Source: a virus. From it: DNA of 21,511 nt. The translations under genes and the position numbers were made by a program. Shown piece after piece: positions 12,951 through 21,314 of the stretch. The notes beneath the pieces are model-generated. The model searched no databases. It was not told where the DNA came from and worked only from the letters and a program-made list of their open reading frames with translations. Each line of letters begins with the position of its first letter. Positions within the stretch are counted from its first letter, which is position 1. The stretch spans positions 1 to 21,511 of the IMG/VR virus record IMGVR_UViG_3300007775_000026; one strand, 5' to 3'.

Positions 12951-13856
12951 ATGTCAAATACGATGCTCCAGAATGTAGTGGAGGTTTGCCAAGAACTAGG
13001 GCTGAGTACGCCCAATGCGGTGGCGTCATCCTCTGACCAATTACTTGTCCAGATTATGGCTTTAATGAATCGGACAGGTGTTGAGTTGATGAAAGGATAC
13101 CCGTGGCAGGCACTTCAACTGGAGCATCGTTTCTATACCACGGTTGTTAGTGATACAGGAGACACGACAAGCGGCTCTGCTGTGGTTACGAACATTACCG
13201 ACACAAGCTCGCTTTCAACCAACTTCATGGTAAGCGGTACGGGAATACCGGATGATACGTTTATCTTGTCGGTTGATTCTGCCACTCAGGTAACGCTAAG
13301 CGCACAGGCATCGGCAGCCGGTACTGGAACGGCGCTGACGTTCACTCAGGTGCTTTATACGCTTCCTAGTGACTTTGACCGAATCGAGAGCGGAACTGAA
13401 TGGGACAAGTCATCGTCATGGCAGCTATTGGGCCCGAACGACCCGAAAGAATGGCAATATCAGAAGTCAGGATATATCTCAAGCGGGCCTAGAGTCCGTT
13501 TCCGCTTGCAGGGTGACAGGTTTTCCGTATTCCCAGCGCCTTCTACAGGATTGAGATACGGCTTTGAATATGTGTCTCAGAACTGGTGTACTGATTCGTC
13601 AGGAACCGGTCAGGCTAAGTTTGCCGCTGATACCGACCTGTCACTTATTCCAGATGAGTTATTAGTTTTAGGAACAAAGGCGAAGTTCAACCTTGCCAAG
13701 GGCTTCGATGCAACATCGACTATTATGGAGTACAAGACAGCGGTTAGAAACGCGCAGGCGAACGATAAAGGATCTGCTGACATTAACCTTGGCAGAAGCA
13801 AGGCGAAGTTCCTGATTGACTCAACCAATCTTCCTGATACCGGCTATGGCGCATGA
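12951..13856 (+). CDS. Head-to-tail adaptor protein with inserted beta domain (301 aa)
   Basis: It begins directly after the previous stop with AAGGAGG. Residues 1-60 are helical with a conserved-looking GVELMKGYPWQALQLEHRF. The chain resumes at about 135 with YTLPSDFDRIESGTEWD, a hallmark of podovirus adaptor or tail-tubular-A-like neck proteins that bind under the portal. It ends with a helical part (IPDELLVLGTKAKFNLAKG). Between them, about residues 66-132, sits a Thr/Ser/Gly-rich beta module (SGSAVVTNITDTSSL, FMVSGTGIPDDTFILSVD), of an Ig-like insertion type known in this family. The role is to join the portal to the tail hub. The next gene overlaps it by four bases. Confidence 0.75.
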   Translation: MSNTMLQNVVEVCQELGLSTPNAVASSSDQLLVQIMALMNRTGVELMKGYPWQALQLEHRFYTTVVSDTGDTTSGSAVVTNITDTSSLSTNFMVSGTGIPDDTFILSVDSATQVTLSAQASAAGTGTALTFTQVLYTLPSDFDRIESGTEWDKSSSWQLLGPNDPKEWQYQKSGYISSGPRVRFRLQGDRFSVFPAPSTGLRYGFEYVSQNWCTDSSGTGQAKFAADTDLSLIPDELLVLGTKAKFNLAKGFDATSTIMEYKTAVRNAQANDKGSADINLGRSKAKFLIDSTNLPDTGYGA

Positions 13857-15385
13857 GCGGTGTAGTTTCTGTAACGGCTCCGGTTGGAGGGCTTAACGCC
13901 AGAGATTCACTGGCGGAGATGAAGCCAACGGATGCGGTTATTCTGGATAACTGGTTTTGCCGCCCTGATAATGTCATAAGCAGAAAGGGCTATACTTCTC
14001 ATGTGACCGGCATTACCGGCGACGTTCAGACGCTTATGGACTACGATTCCCCAACCGGAACAGAGGCTCTGTGGGCTGTGGCAGACAATGGCGGAGCATG
14101 CTCGATTTATGATGTAACGACAGCAGGATCGGTTGGTGCGGCTGCTGTAACGGGACTAACAAGCGCACAATACAGGTATGTGAACTTCTCCAACTCTGGA
14201 GGGTCTTATGCGTATTATGTGAACGGTGCAGACGACCCTCTATTGTATGATGGTTCGACATTCACGGCTATTAACGGCGCATCATCTCCGGCAATTACCG
14301 GCGTTACCACGGCCAACCTTATAGACGTTGCAGTACACATGCGCAGGCTTTGGTTCGTCGAGAAAGACACCATGCTTGGCTGGTATCTTGCCGCTGACGC
14401 TATTTCCGGCGCTGCCACATCGTTCGATTTTGGCCCCCTATTCCGCTTGGGCGGTTCAATCCAAGCTATTACTTCATGGACTGTTGACGCAGGAATTGGC
14501 ATGGACGACCACTTTGTCGTGATGACAACCAACGGCGAGGTTGCCATTTACAAGGGAACTGACGTATCAAGTTCAACCACATGGGCGCTGGTTGGCGTTT
14601 ATCATGCAGGCCGACCTATTGGCAGGAATTGCTTTACAGAGGTTGGTGGCGATGTTGCTGTAGTTACAGAGGATGGAGTAATTCCACTAACTAAGCTTCT
14701 TATTTCCGGCAGGGTAGCGAACGCAGTCGCATTGACGGACAAGATCCGCGACAAGATCACCACTGATTCGGCAAGTTATTTTTCTAACTATGGCTGGAGC
14801 GCAACGCTATTTCCCGCTCAGAGCATGTTGATAGTGAACGTGCCTACTTCATCAACCACTTCTGTTCAGTACGCCATGAACACAATCAGCGGTGCATGGT
14901 CAAGGTTTACTGGACTCAACGCAAGATCATGGCATGTTGTGAATGGAAAGATATATTTCTCAGTATCAGGCGGCACAATCTACCAATTCTGGAATGGAAC
15001 AAATGACAACGGTAGCGAAATCACATGCGAGTGCTTAACTGCATTTAACAAGTTCGGTAGAGAGTCACAGTCCAAATTCATTAAGATGGCTCGCATCATC
15101 TTGGGGTACGATTCAGCGGTAGCATTGCAAGCAACTGTCAATGTTGACTTCGATCAGTCCGCGCCAGTTGGAAGCCCTACATTCGTGACGGTGACTACTG
15201 CCCTTTGGGATACGGCTAAATGGGACACTGACGTATGGGCTGGAAACGTTACCGTAAACAGGGATTGGCGAGGTCTATCCGGCATAGGATATTGGGCTTC
15301 TATTCACTTCAAGGCCATATCAGATGTTTCCAATATCGAGTTTTATGCAGTTGACTATCTCATGGATAAGGGCGGAGTTTTGTGA
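13853..15385 (+). CDS. P22 gp10-like tail hub / DNA-stabilisation protein (510 aa)
   Basis: A 510-residue, nearly all-beta protein. The N-terminus (TAPVGGLNARDSLAEMKPTDAVILDNWFCRP, then VISRKGY) matches phage hub proteins of the P22 gp10 type, which form a beta-propeller that closes the tail after packaging. Repeated Trp/Gly strands (ALWAVADNGG, HMRRLWFVEKD, HFVVMTTNGEVAIYKG, MNTISGAWSRF) fit propeller blades. It follows the adaptor gene with an ATGA overlap and no good ribosome site, so translation is coupled. The call rests on N-terminal pattern, fold type, length and gene order. Confidence 0.75.
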   Translation: MSGVVSVTAPVGGLNARDSLAEMKPTDAVILDNWFCRPDNVISRKGYTSHVTGITGDVQTLMDYDSPTGTEALWAVADNGGACSIYDVTTAGSVGAAAVTGLTSAQYRYVNFSNSGGSYAYYVNGADDPLLYDGSTFTAINGASSPAITGVTTANLIDVAVHMRRLWFVEKDTMLGWYLAADAISGAATSFDFGPLFRLGGSIQAITSWTVDAGIGMDDHFVVMTTNGEVAIYKGTDVSSSTTWALVGVYHAGRPIGRNCFTEVGGDVAVVTEDGVIPLTKLLISGRVANAVALTDKIRDKITTDSASYFSNYGWSATLFPAQSMLIVNVPTSSTTSVQYAMNTISGAWSRFTGLNARSWHVVNGKIYFSVSGGTIYQFWNGTNDNGSEITCECLTAFNKFGRESQSKFIKMARIILGYDSAVALQATVNVDFDQSAPVGSPTFVTVTTALWDTAKWDTDVWAGNVTVNRDWRGLSGIGYWASIHFKAISDVSNIEFYAVDYLMDKGGVL

Positions 15386-15813
15386 TTTCCTACACATCAG
15401 ACTATTCCGAGGTTGCGCCTTGGGTATGTGCAAGGGCTGGAGGAGAACCTGGAGTAGGAACCGGAATAGGAATGAAAAAAGATGGGGAAATGGTTGGTGG
15501 TGTGCTATATGACAACTTCAATGGAGCGTCAATTATGGCGCACATCGCACTAGATCATCCGGTAACTAAAAGACTCCTGTTTTTGATGTTTGATTACCCC
15601 TTTACACAGCTAAACGTAAATGCTATTATCATCGCAATATCTTCGGCGAATACTGCGGCAAACAGATTCGCTTCTAAATTAGGCTTCAAGCTTCAGGCGA
15701 CCTTGAAGAAATCAGCCCCCGATGGCGACTTGATTTTATATCAAATGCTTCGGGAAAATTGCAGATTTCTGGAGGTTCCCCATGGGAAAGCCATCGGCCC
15801 CGCCACCACCTGA
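15382..15813 (+). CDS. Phage GNAT-family N-acetyltransferase (143 aa, GTG start)
   Basis: It starts at GTG in a GTGA overlap with the hub gene. The sequence follows a phage-specific GNAT subfamily: GIGMKKDGEMVGGVLYDNFNGASIMAHIA (29-55), a catalytic-core helix LLFLMFDYPFTQLNVN (65-80), then SSANTAANRFASKLGFK (87-103), SAPDGDL (111-117) and YQMLREN. The classical acetyl-CoA loop (Q/RxxGxG/A) is not obvious, which is usual in this subgroup. It would move an acetyl group from acetyl-CoA to an amine; the target is unknown. GC is about 44% by hand count. The 3' end overlaps the next gene by 32 bases. Confidence 0.8.
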   Translation: MISYTSDYSEVAPWVCARAGGEPGVGTGIGMKKDGEMVGGVLYDNFNGASIMAHIALDHPVTKRLLFLMFDYPFTQLNVNAIIIAISSANTAANRFASKLGFKLQATLKKSAPDGDLILYQMLRENCRFLEVPHGKAIGPATT

Positions 15814-16798
15814 TTACGCAGGAGCGGCACAAGCAACAGCAGCAGGAAACCTAGACGCAGCACGCGCTACAGCGGCAGCCAATAGAGTAAATCAGATAAC
15901 CCCTCAAGGCACGTTAAATTATGACGTAACTGGCAAAGACCCTTTCGGCAATCCGACATGGACTGCCACGCAGACACTTGCGCCAGATCAGCAGAAACTA
16001 TTAGACCAGCAGACAGGATTGAGTCAGGGGCTATTAGGCACTGCTCAGACCGGCCTTGATTATGCTAACAAGACTCTAGCAAGTCCTGGTGTGGATATGT
16101 CCTCGCTGCCGCAGATGCCAATTAACGCGGGGCAGACGTATCAGGATGCAATGATGCAGCAGTTGAATCCTCAGATTGACCGACAGCAGCAGATGCTTGA
16201 TACGAAGTTAGCCAATCAGGGCATCACCCAAGGTTCAGAGGCGTGGAAGAACGCGCAGGATGATGCCGCAAGGTCTAGGAATAACCTGCTTGCTCAGGCT
16301 ACAACTCAGGGTATGGGTATGGGCTTGAATGCTCAGAATCAGGCGTTTACGCAGGCCGGATATAATCAGAACCTTCCAATCAACATCATCAATGCTTTGC
16401 GCTCTGGTACTCAGGTTGGAACTCCTAATTACGTGAATCCAGCGCAGCAAGCGCAAACAGCTGGCCCTGACCTATTGGGAGCCGCTAATGCCAATTATCA
16501 AGGCCAGATGCAGGGATATAACGCACAGCAGGCAGGAATGGGCAACATGATGAACGGGCTGTTTGGCCTTGGCTCTGCTGCAATAATGTCCGACCGCAGG
16601 CTCAAGAAGAATATCAAGCGTGTAGGAACACATATCCTTGGATTCGGCATTTACACATATGACTACATTTGGGGCGAGAAAGGCAAGGGCGTAATGGCTG
16701 ATGAGGTCAAACCTGTCGTTCCAGAAGCCGTTGTGAGGCATCCAAGCGGGTTCGACATGGTGAATTACAATATGATCGGAGGCGCATATGCCATATGA
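15782..16798 (+). CDS. Putative virion protein with compact S74-like self-cleaving C-terminus (338 aa)
   Basis: It has a GGAGG ribosome site six bases before the ATG. Residues 1-260 are Gln/Ala/Asn-rich and helical, beginning GKPSAPPPPDYAGAA, a start often seen in podovirus internal or neck proteins. Residues 269-338 carry MSDRRLKKNI...GFGIYTYDYIWG...GKGVMADEV, the signature of the Peptidase S74 (endosialidase-type intramolecular chaperone) family. The Ser-Lys dyad spacing SDRRLK (S270, K275) is intact, so autocleavage near A268-S270 is possible. The domain is short, about 70 residues. It is probably an internal or neck protein; the role is inferred from position before two more such genes. 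The next gene overlaps it by 11 bases. Confidence 0.7.
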   Translation: MGKPSAPPPPDYAGAAQATAAGNLDAARATAAANRVNQITPQGTLNYDVTGKDPFGNPTWTATQTLAPDQQKLLDQQTGLSQGLLGTAQTGLDYANKTLASPGVDMSSLPQMPINAGQTYQDAMMQQLNPQIDRQQQMLDTKLANQGITQGSEAWKNAQDDAARSRNNLLAQATTQGMGMGLNAQNQAFTQAGYNQNLPINIINALRSGTQVGTPNYVNPAQQAQTAGPDLLGAANANYQGQMQGYNAQQAGMGNMMNGLFGLGSAAIMSDRRLKKNIKRVGTHILGFGIYTYDYIWGEKGKGVMADEVKPVVPEAVVRHPSGFDMVNYNMIGGAYAI

Positions 16799-17804
16799 TC
16801 CGTCTCAGACGATTGGAATAGAACAGCAGAGGAAGCTAGCCGAAGCACTCAAACAGCAGTCCATGACGCCCATGAACGGTCAGATGGTTGGCAATACTTA
16901 CGTTGCACCATCTCCAGTGCAGGGGCTTGCAAGGCTTGCTCAGGCATATGTGTCAAAGAAGATAGGTAGCAAGGCTGACGAAACGGAAAAGGCTGCCAAG
17001 ATAGCCAAGAATAAAGCTTATGCCGAGGCGATGAAGACTGGAAACATTGATCCGTCGCAGGCCGCAATGATCGACCCTCAATTCGGCATGAGTGTATGGC
17101 AGATGAACCAGAACAAGCAGGCCAAGATTGAGGCAGCCAGACAAGCAGAATTGGCTCGCCAGCGTTTCTTGCAGGATCAGGAAGCATCGCGGATTCGTTC
17201 TGGCCTTGCCGTTAAGGGGCTTGAGCAAACTCCGCAGGGTGGTGTTAAATACATTCCAGGATCACCGGAAGAGCAGCAGCTTAAAACTAAGATGGCAGAC
17301 GCTAGAGATGTTGCACTAAAGGCGAAAGAAGATGCCAGAAGGGTTAAGATGAATGCTTTCAGGATTATCGGAGGCGGAACAAACCCAGAAACAGGCAAGC
17401 CATATCCTGAGCATCCTGGACTTGAGGCAGCAACGGGAACATCTGCATATTTCAACAAGCTTATGCCAGCCTCTACTGACATGGCTCAAGCCGCTAAGCG
17501 CATTACTGAAATCAAGGAGCAGATGCAGGCCGTTGGTAAGAATATGATGCCCGGACTTGGTTCTATGGCTGTGCAGGAATGGCCGAAGGTTGAGGCATTG
17601 ATTTCGCAGATTGACCCGACTGCCGATACTGCGATTGTGAAAGAGAAAATAAAGAACGCCATCACTGCGTTTGACAATTTCACCAAGCTTGCAGAGAAGA
17701 AATATGAGGGCGCATACTCTGGGCAATTCGGCCAATATCCGCAATTCAGATTAGACGGCGGAACACAAGGCGGCCAGAATAACGACCCGCTTGGCTTGCG
17801 ATGA
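16788..17804 (+). CDS. Putative internal / ejected virion protein (338 aa)
   Basis: A mostly helical 338-residue protein beginning inside the previous gene. Residues 45-60 (VQGLARLAQAYVSKKIGSKA) and the long charged helices at 62-140 and 165-200 suggest an elongated molecule. The C-terminal third (about 228-318, with AAKRITEIKEQMQ, WPKVEALISQID, AITAFDNFTKLAEKKYEG) resembles helical bundles of phage DNA-ejection proteins. No catalytic motif is visible. It lies between the S74-like gene and the 601-residue ejection candidate, a usual order for the three internal proteins of podoviruses. The next gene overlaps by four bases (ATGA). Confidence 0.62.
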   Translation: MPYDPSQTIGIEQQRKLAEALKQQSMTPMNGQMVGNTYVAPSPVQGLARLAQAYVSKKIGSKADETEKAAKIAKNKAYAEAMKTGNIDPSQAAMIDPQFGMSVWQMNQNKQAKIEAARQAELARQRFLQDQEASRIRSGLAVKGLEQTPQGGVKYIPGSPEEQQLKTKMADARDVALKAKEDARRVKMNAFRIIGGGTNPETGKPYPEHPGLEAATGTSAYFNKLMPASTDMAQAAKRITEIKEQMQAVGKNMMPGLGSMAVQEWPKVEALISQIDPTADTAIVKEKIKNAITAFDNFTKLAEKKYEGAYSGQFGQYPQFRLDGGTQGGQNNDPLGLR

Positions 17805-19606
17805 ACATTCAAGATATAAGGGCAAAGTACCCGCAATACTCCGATTTATCGGATAGCCAACTGCTGCAAGGGCTTCATAAGAAGTTCTATTCCGACATGC
17901 CTTTCGATCAGTTTTCGTCAAAGATTGAAGGAGTAAAAACACAGCCCACCGCAAAAGAGCAAAAGAGCGGGTTTTGGGATGATGTAAAGGGCGGGTTGGC
18001 TTCGGCTCCAATCAATCTATATCTTGGCGCAAAGCAAATGACTACAGGACTTTCTCCAGAGGAGGAGAAGATTGTAGAATATAACAGGGAAGCGGAAAAG
18101 AAGGCTCCTGTATCGTCTATCCTGTCAAACGTTGCAACGATGGCAATTCCTGGAGGCGTGGCTATGAAGGGAGCGCAGGCGGCAGGGCGCGGAGCTGGAT
18201 TGTTGGGCACTTTAGGGCGCGGCTTAGTCAATCCTGCAACAATGGCCGAGTCTGTTGCTGGTGGTGCTGCTTACATGGGAGCGCAACCAGTATTAGGCGA
18301 TGAAAGCAGGCTCCAGAATGCCGCTATGGGCGCGGCTGGCGGATCTCTTGGGTATGGTGCTGGTAAGGTGCTTGGAAGGACGCTAACAGGGGCTAAGGCG
18401 GCACTGGTTGACCCGTTCACCAAGAAAGGAACCGAAAGGATTGCAGGCGGTGCGCTTCGCAGAACATTGGGAGATAATGCGGCTGATGTTGCAAACAAGC
18501 TAAGGGGATATTCTCCTGCTACCGCTGGCGTGAACCCTACCACTGCCGAAGCATCTGGAAGCGGAGGCATGGCGGCTATGCAAAGGGCGGTGAATACCGT
18601 TGATCCAGAGGCTTTCGCAACAAGAGATGCTGAGAATCTGTCGGTTATGGCAAAAGCACTCAGGGGAATGGCCGGTGAGGTGGACATTCCAACAATGAAG
18701 GCATCCAGAAAGGCTGCTACAGAGGCTTTATATCGTGCAGCGGACGATAAGGTTATACCTCTTGATTCGGCTGCTAAGTCTCTATTCGACAGACCAACAA
18801 TGAAGGCCGCTCTAATGAAGGCAAGGCGCTTGGCTGCCGATGAAGGCGTTGATGTATCGTTCGACCCGAACAATCCTCAAATAACAGGAAAACTGCTGAA
18901 TTACACCAAGCAGGCGATAAGCGATTTGGAGAAGAACGCAAAGGGAAACAAGCAACGAATCGTCGGAGATTTGCGTCGCGATCTTATGTCGTGGGCCGAA
19001 AAGAACGTGCCGGAATATGCGCAAGCAACGAAGATTTACGCAGAAAGCAGCAAGCCTATCAATCAGGCACAGGTTGCAGACGCACTATATAATAAGGCTA
19101 TTCCTGCGCTGTCAGAAGGAACCGCTCCATCAACGGTGAGGGCAAGTTCTTATGCAGAGGCTTTGCGCAATTCTCCGTCGCTTGTTAAGGGAGCGACAGG
19201 CATGCGTCAGCCAATAGAGAACGTGCTAAGCCCTGAGCAGATGGCTATTGCACAAGGCATAAAGTCTGACATGGGTGCTAGGGCTGCTGCAATGTCGAGA
19301 GGCTCAGGATATGGGTCTGACACGGCTCAGAAATTGGCAATGCAGAACCTCATAGAATCGGCAGGGGCGGGTAAATTGACACAGCCAATCACAAGGACAG
19401 CAGGAAGGCTTCCGCTTATTGGTGGAGCTTATGATATGGCAGACGAGGCTATTCGAAAGCAATTAGCAGACGCAATGCTTGACCCTAAACTTGCGGCACA
19501 GCTTATCGAGAATGCGCCTGCGGCAAAAAGAGCTGCGCTTGTGAAGGCTTTGCAGAGTATTGGCGGCGTTTCCGGCATAGCGGCTCCTGCGGGGTTGATG
19601 CAATGA
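17801..19606 (+). CDS. Putative DNA-ejection (internal virion) protein with glycine-rich membrane region (601 aa)
   Basis: The N-terminus (DIRAKYPQYSDLSDSQLLQG, LHKKFYSDMPFDQF; residues 5-38) is a motif that opens many large phage ejection or internal proteins. Residues 104-205 are rich in Gly/Ala with glycine-zipper spacing (AGRGAGLLGTLGRGLV, AAMGAAGGSLGYGAG), suited to membrane insertion or a channel. The remaining 400 residues are helical and charged, ending with a bundle (LADAMLDPKLAAQLIENAP). It probably enters the host with the DNA and helps build a conduit through the envelope. No lysozyme or transglycosylase motif is visible. The ATGA start lacks a clear ribosome site, so it is coupled. 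Confidence 0.7.
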   Translation: MNIQDIRAKYPQYSDLSDSQLLQGLHKKFYSDMPFDQFSSKIEGVKTQPTAKEQKSGFWDDVKGGLASAPINLYLGAKQMTTGLSPEEEKIVEYNREAEKKAPVSSILSNVATMAIPGGVAMKGAQAAGRGAGLLGTLGRGLVNPATMAESVAGGAAYMGAQPVLGDESRLQNAAMGAAGGSLGYGAGKVLGRTLTGAKAALVDPFTKKGTERIAGGALRRTLGDNAADVANKLRGYSPATAGVNPTTAEASGSGGMAAMQRAVNTVDPEAFATRDAENLSVMAKALRGMAGEVDIPTMKASRKAATEALYRAADDKVIPLDSAAKSLFDRPTMKAALMKARRLAADEGVDVSFDPNNPQITGKLLNYTKQAISDLEKNAKGNKQRIVGDLRRDLMSWAEKNVPEYAQATKIYAESSKPINQAQVADALYNKAIPALSEGTAPSTVRASSYAEALRNSPSLVKGATGMRQPIENVLSPEQMAIAQGIKSDMGARAAAMSRGSGYGSDTAQKLAMQNLIESAGAGKLTQPITRTAGRLPLIGGAYDMADEAIRKQLADAMLDPKLAAQLIENAPAAKRAALVKALQSIGGVSGIAAPAGLMQ

Positions 19607-19740
19607 GCGCCTTGATGGCATTAGTGGTTAAGCCATTTGTTGTTTTTGCTGCATTGGTTTGCATGCGGTCGGTATCGCTTTTCGTTTATAAAAATATGCA
19701 CGATAGCAAGCTAAAGCGTTTGCTTCTCAAGGAGATATAA
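19603..19740 (+). CDS. Small single-pass membrane protein (45 aa)
   Basis: A 45-residue frame that starts in an ATGA overlap with the ejection gene and ends exactly one base before the tail-fibre ATG, thus filling the only gap here. Residues 4-30 are hydrophobic (ALMALVV, PFVVFAALVC) and the C-terminal tail is basic (KNMHDSKLKRLLLKEI), predicting a helix with the tail inside. The tail-fibre ribosome site lies within its last codons. It could be a lysis-related or membrane-docking peptide. No homologue is recognised. Confidence 0.55.
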   Translation: MSALMALVVKPFVVFAALVCMRSVSLFVYKNMHDSKLKRLLLKEI

Positions 19741-20985
19741 ATGGCACGTAACGGATCGGGAACATACTCACTGCCGAGTGGCAACCCTGTAGTAACAGGG
19801 GCAACCATATCAAGCACTGACCACAACAACACGATGAACGACATTGCAACGGCTTTGACTGCGAGCATTGCCAAGGACGGGCAGACCACCCCAACCGCTA
19901 ACCTGCCAATGGGGACATATAAGCACACTGGCGTGGCTAACGCATCGAACCTTACAGACTACGCAAGCGCAGACCAGGTAATGAACGGAAACCTTACGCT
20001 TCTAAGCTCTGTGTCGGGATCCGATACCATCACCGCTTCTGCTGCTATTACTCCGGCTGCGTATGAGGCTGGACAGAATTTCGTGTTTGTATCTGCTGGT
20101 GCGAATACTGGCGCGGCTACGCTGAATGTGTCGTCTCTTGGAGCCAAGGCGATTACCAAAAACGGAACCACAGCCCTTGCAGCCGGAGACATCCCTTCGG
20201 GAGCTGTTGCGCATGTTGTTTACGATGGCACGCAGTTTCAGCTTCTTAATATCTATGTAAACATGGCTTTGTACTCAACGCTTGCTGGTGCTAACGCATT
20301 CACAGGAGCCAATACGTTCGCTGCCGAGCAGACGTTCAATCATTTGGTCACAATGGAGAAAGGAGCAGACATCGCTTCAGCCACTACGGTTGACCTGACA
20401 GCCGCAACCGGCAATCTTGTCCACATTACCGGCACGACCACGACAACCGGCTTTACGATGAACACAGGTCAGCAGATGGAACTGGTAGCCGATGGAGCAT
20501 GGCCGCTTACCTATAACGCCACGACATGCAAGATAAACGGCGGGGCTGATTACACCTGCGCCGCTGGTGACAGGCTGTTCGTGTTCGACGATGGAACCGT
20601 AACCTATGTAAATGTCATAAAGCAGGACGGCACGGCTGTTGTTGCCACCTCTGGTCTGCCTTCACCTGATTTCACAAGCTCGCTGACTGCTCTAAGGACT
20701 GCAACAGGAGTTACTAGCATAGCGCACGGATTAGGGGCGGTGCCTACGTTGTTCACTGTTTATGCGGAGTGTATCGCTGCGGGCGGTGCTGATGGGTTTG
20801 CATTAGGAGATCGCATTCTGCTTAGCAACAACCAAGGAGGCGGAACTGACTTGACTACAAGTGCCGATACCACGAATATATATGTTGCCACACTTGGCGC
20901 TACGCAGGCTCTTGATATTGCAACTCCTGCATGGGTCACTCTAAGTGCGACGAACTGGTCTTATCGAGCATTGGCTTGGGCATAA
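19741..20985 (+). CDS. Tail fibre protein (414 aa)
   Basis: The probable receptor-binding fibre. Residues 1-65 (RNGSGTYSLPSGNPVVTGATISS, AKDGQTTPTANLPMGTYKHTGVA) are the standard virion-attachment module of many phage tail fibres. Residues 80-300 are Thr/Ala/Gly-rich repetitive beta structure (GANTGAATLNVSSLGAKAI, TNAFTGA-like collars, GFTMNTGQQMELVADGAWPL). The end (SIAHGLGAVPTLFTVYAEC, LSATNWSYRALAWA) matches small terminal knob domains of fibres. The ribosome site AAGGAGATATAA is very strong. No enzymatic (tailspike hydrolase) residues are evident. Confidence 0.85.
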   Translation: MARNGSGTYSLPSGNPVVTGATISSTDHNNTMNDIATALTASIAKDGQTTPTANLPMGTYKHTGVANASNLTDYASADQVMNGNLTLLSSVSGSDTITASAAITPAAYEAGQNFVFVSAGANTGAATLNVSSLGAKAITKNGTTALAAGDIPSGAVAHVVYDGTQFQLLNIYVNMALYSTLAGANAFTGANTFAAEQTFNHLVTMEKGADIASATTVDLTAATGNLVHITGTTTTTGFTMNTGQQMELVADGAWPLTYNATTCKINGGADYTCAAGDRLFVFDDGTVTYVNVIKQDGTAVVATSGLPSPDFTSSLTALRTATGVTSIAHGLGAVPTLFTVYAECIAAGGADGFALGDRILLSNNQGGGTDLTTSADTTNIYVATLGATQALDIATPAWVTLSATNWSYRALAWA

Positions 20986-20986
20986 C

Positions 20987-21313
20987 ATGTGCAACAAACC
21001 ACACTATGATGATCTAGCTGCGCAGATTGGGAAAAGCACGTCCTATTCCCACGATGCCAAAGTTACTGCCGAATCAACGCTTGTTATGGTGCGAACCATA
21101 GAAAAGCTGCTATATAAATGGCACGAGGAAGATGCGCTAGACCGTGTAAGCGTACACGCTCGGCTCAGGGTATTGGAAGGCAGGGACTCGCGCATAATGG
21201 GCGCAACAACCACTGCCGCTGTATTTGCTACATCTTTCATTTCCGGCATTGCGTGGTTTATTCACTACTGCTGGGGTTGGATCACAGGATTATTCAAACT
21301 GCACGGAGCATGA
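20987..21313 (+). CDS. Holin-like membrane protein (108 aa)
   Basis: I start it at ATG 20987, one base after the tail-fibre stop. Residues 1-68 are soluble and helical with a likely coiled coil (STLVMVRTIEKLLYKW, ARLRVLEGRD). Residues 72-103 are hydrophobic and aromatic (TTAAVFATSFISGIAWFI, YCWGWITGLF), giving one or two tightly packed membrane helices near the C-terminus. The layout resembles XhlA-like or small phage holins that permit endolysin release. The place between the tail fibre and a lysis-associated DUF5675 gene supports this, but holins share little sequence, so the call is tentative. Confidence 0.5.
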   Translation: MCNKPHYDDLAAQIGKSTSYSHDAKVTAESTLVMVRTIEKLLYKWHEEDALDRVSVHARLRVLEGRDSRIMGATTTAAVFATSFISGIAWFIHYCWGWITGLFKLHGA

Positions 21314-21314
21314 T

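Noticed and set aside
18271-18873. A 200-codon open frame on the minus strand
   Set aside because: It lies wholly inside the ejection-protein gene, its product is a low-complexity Ala/Ser sequence mirroring the coding strand, and no ribosome site or partner gene supports it.
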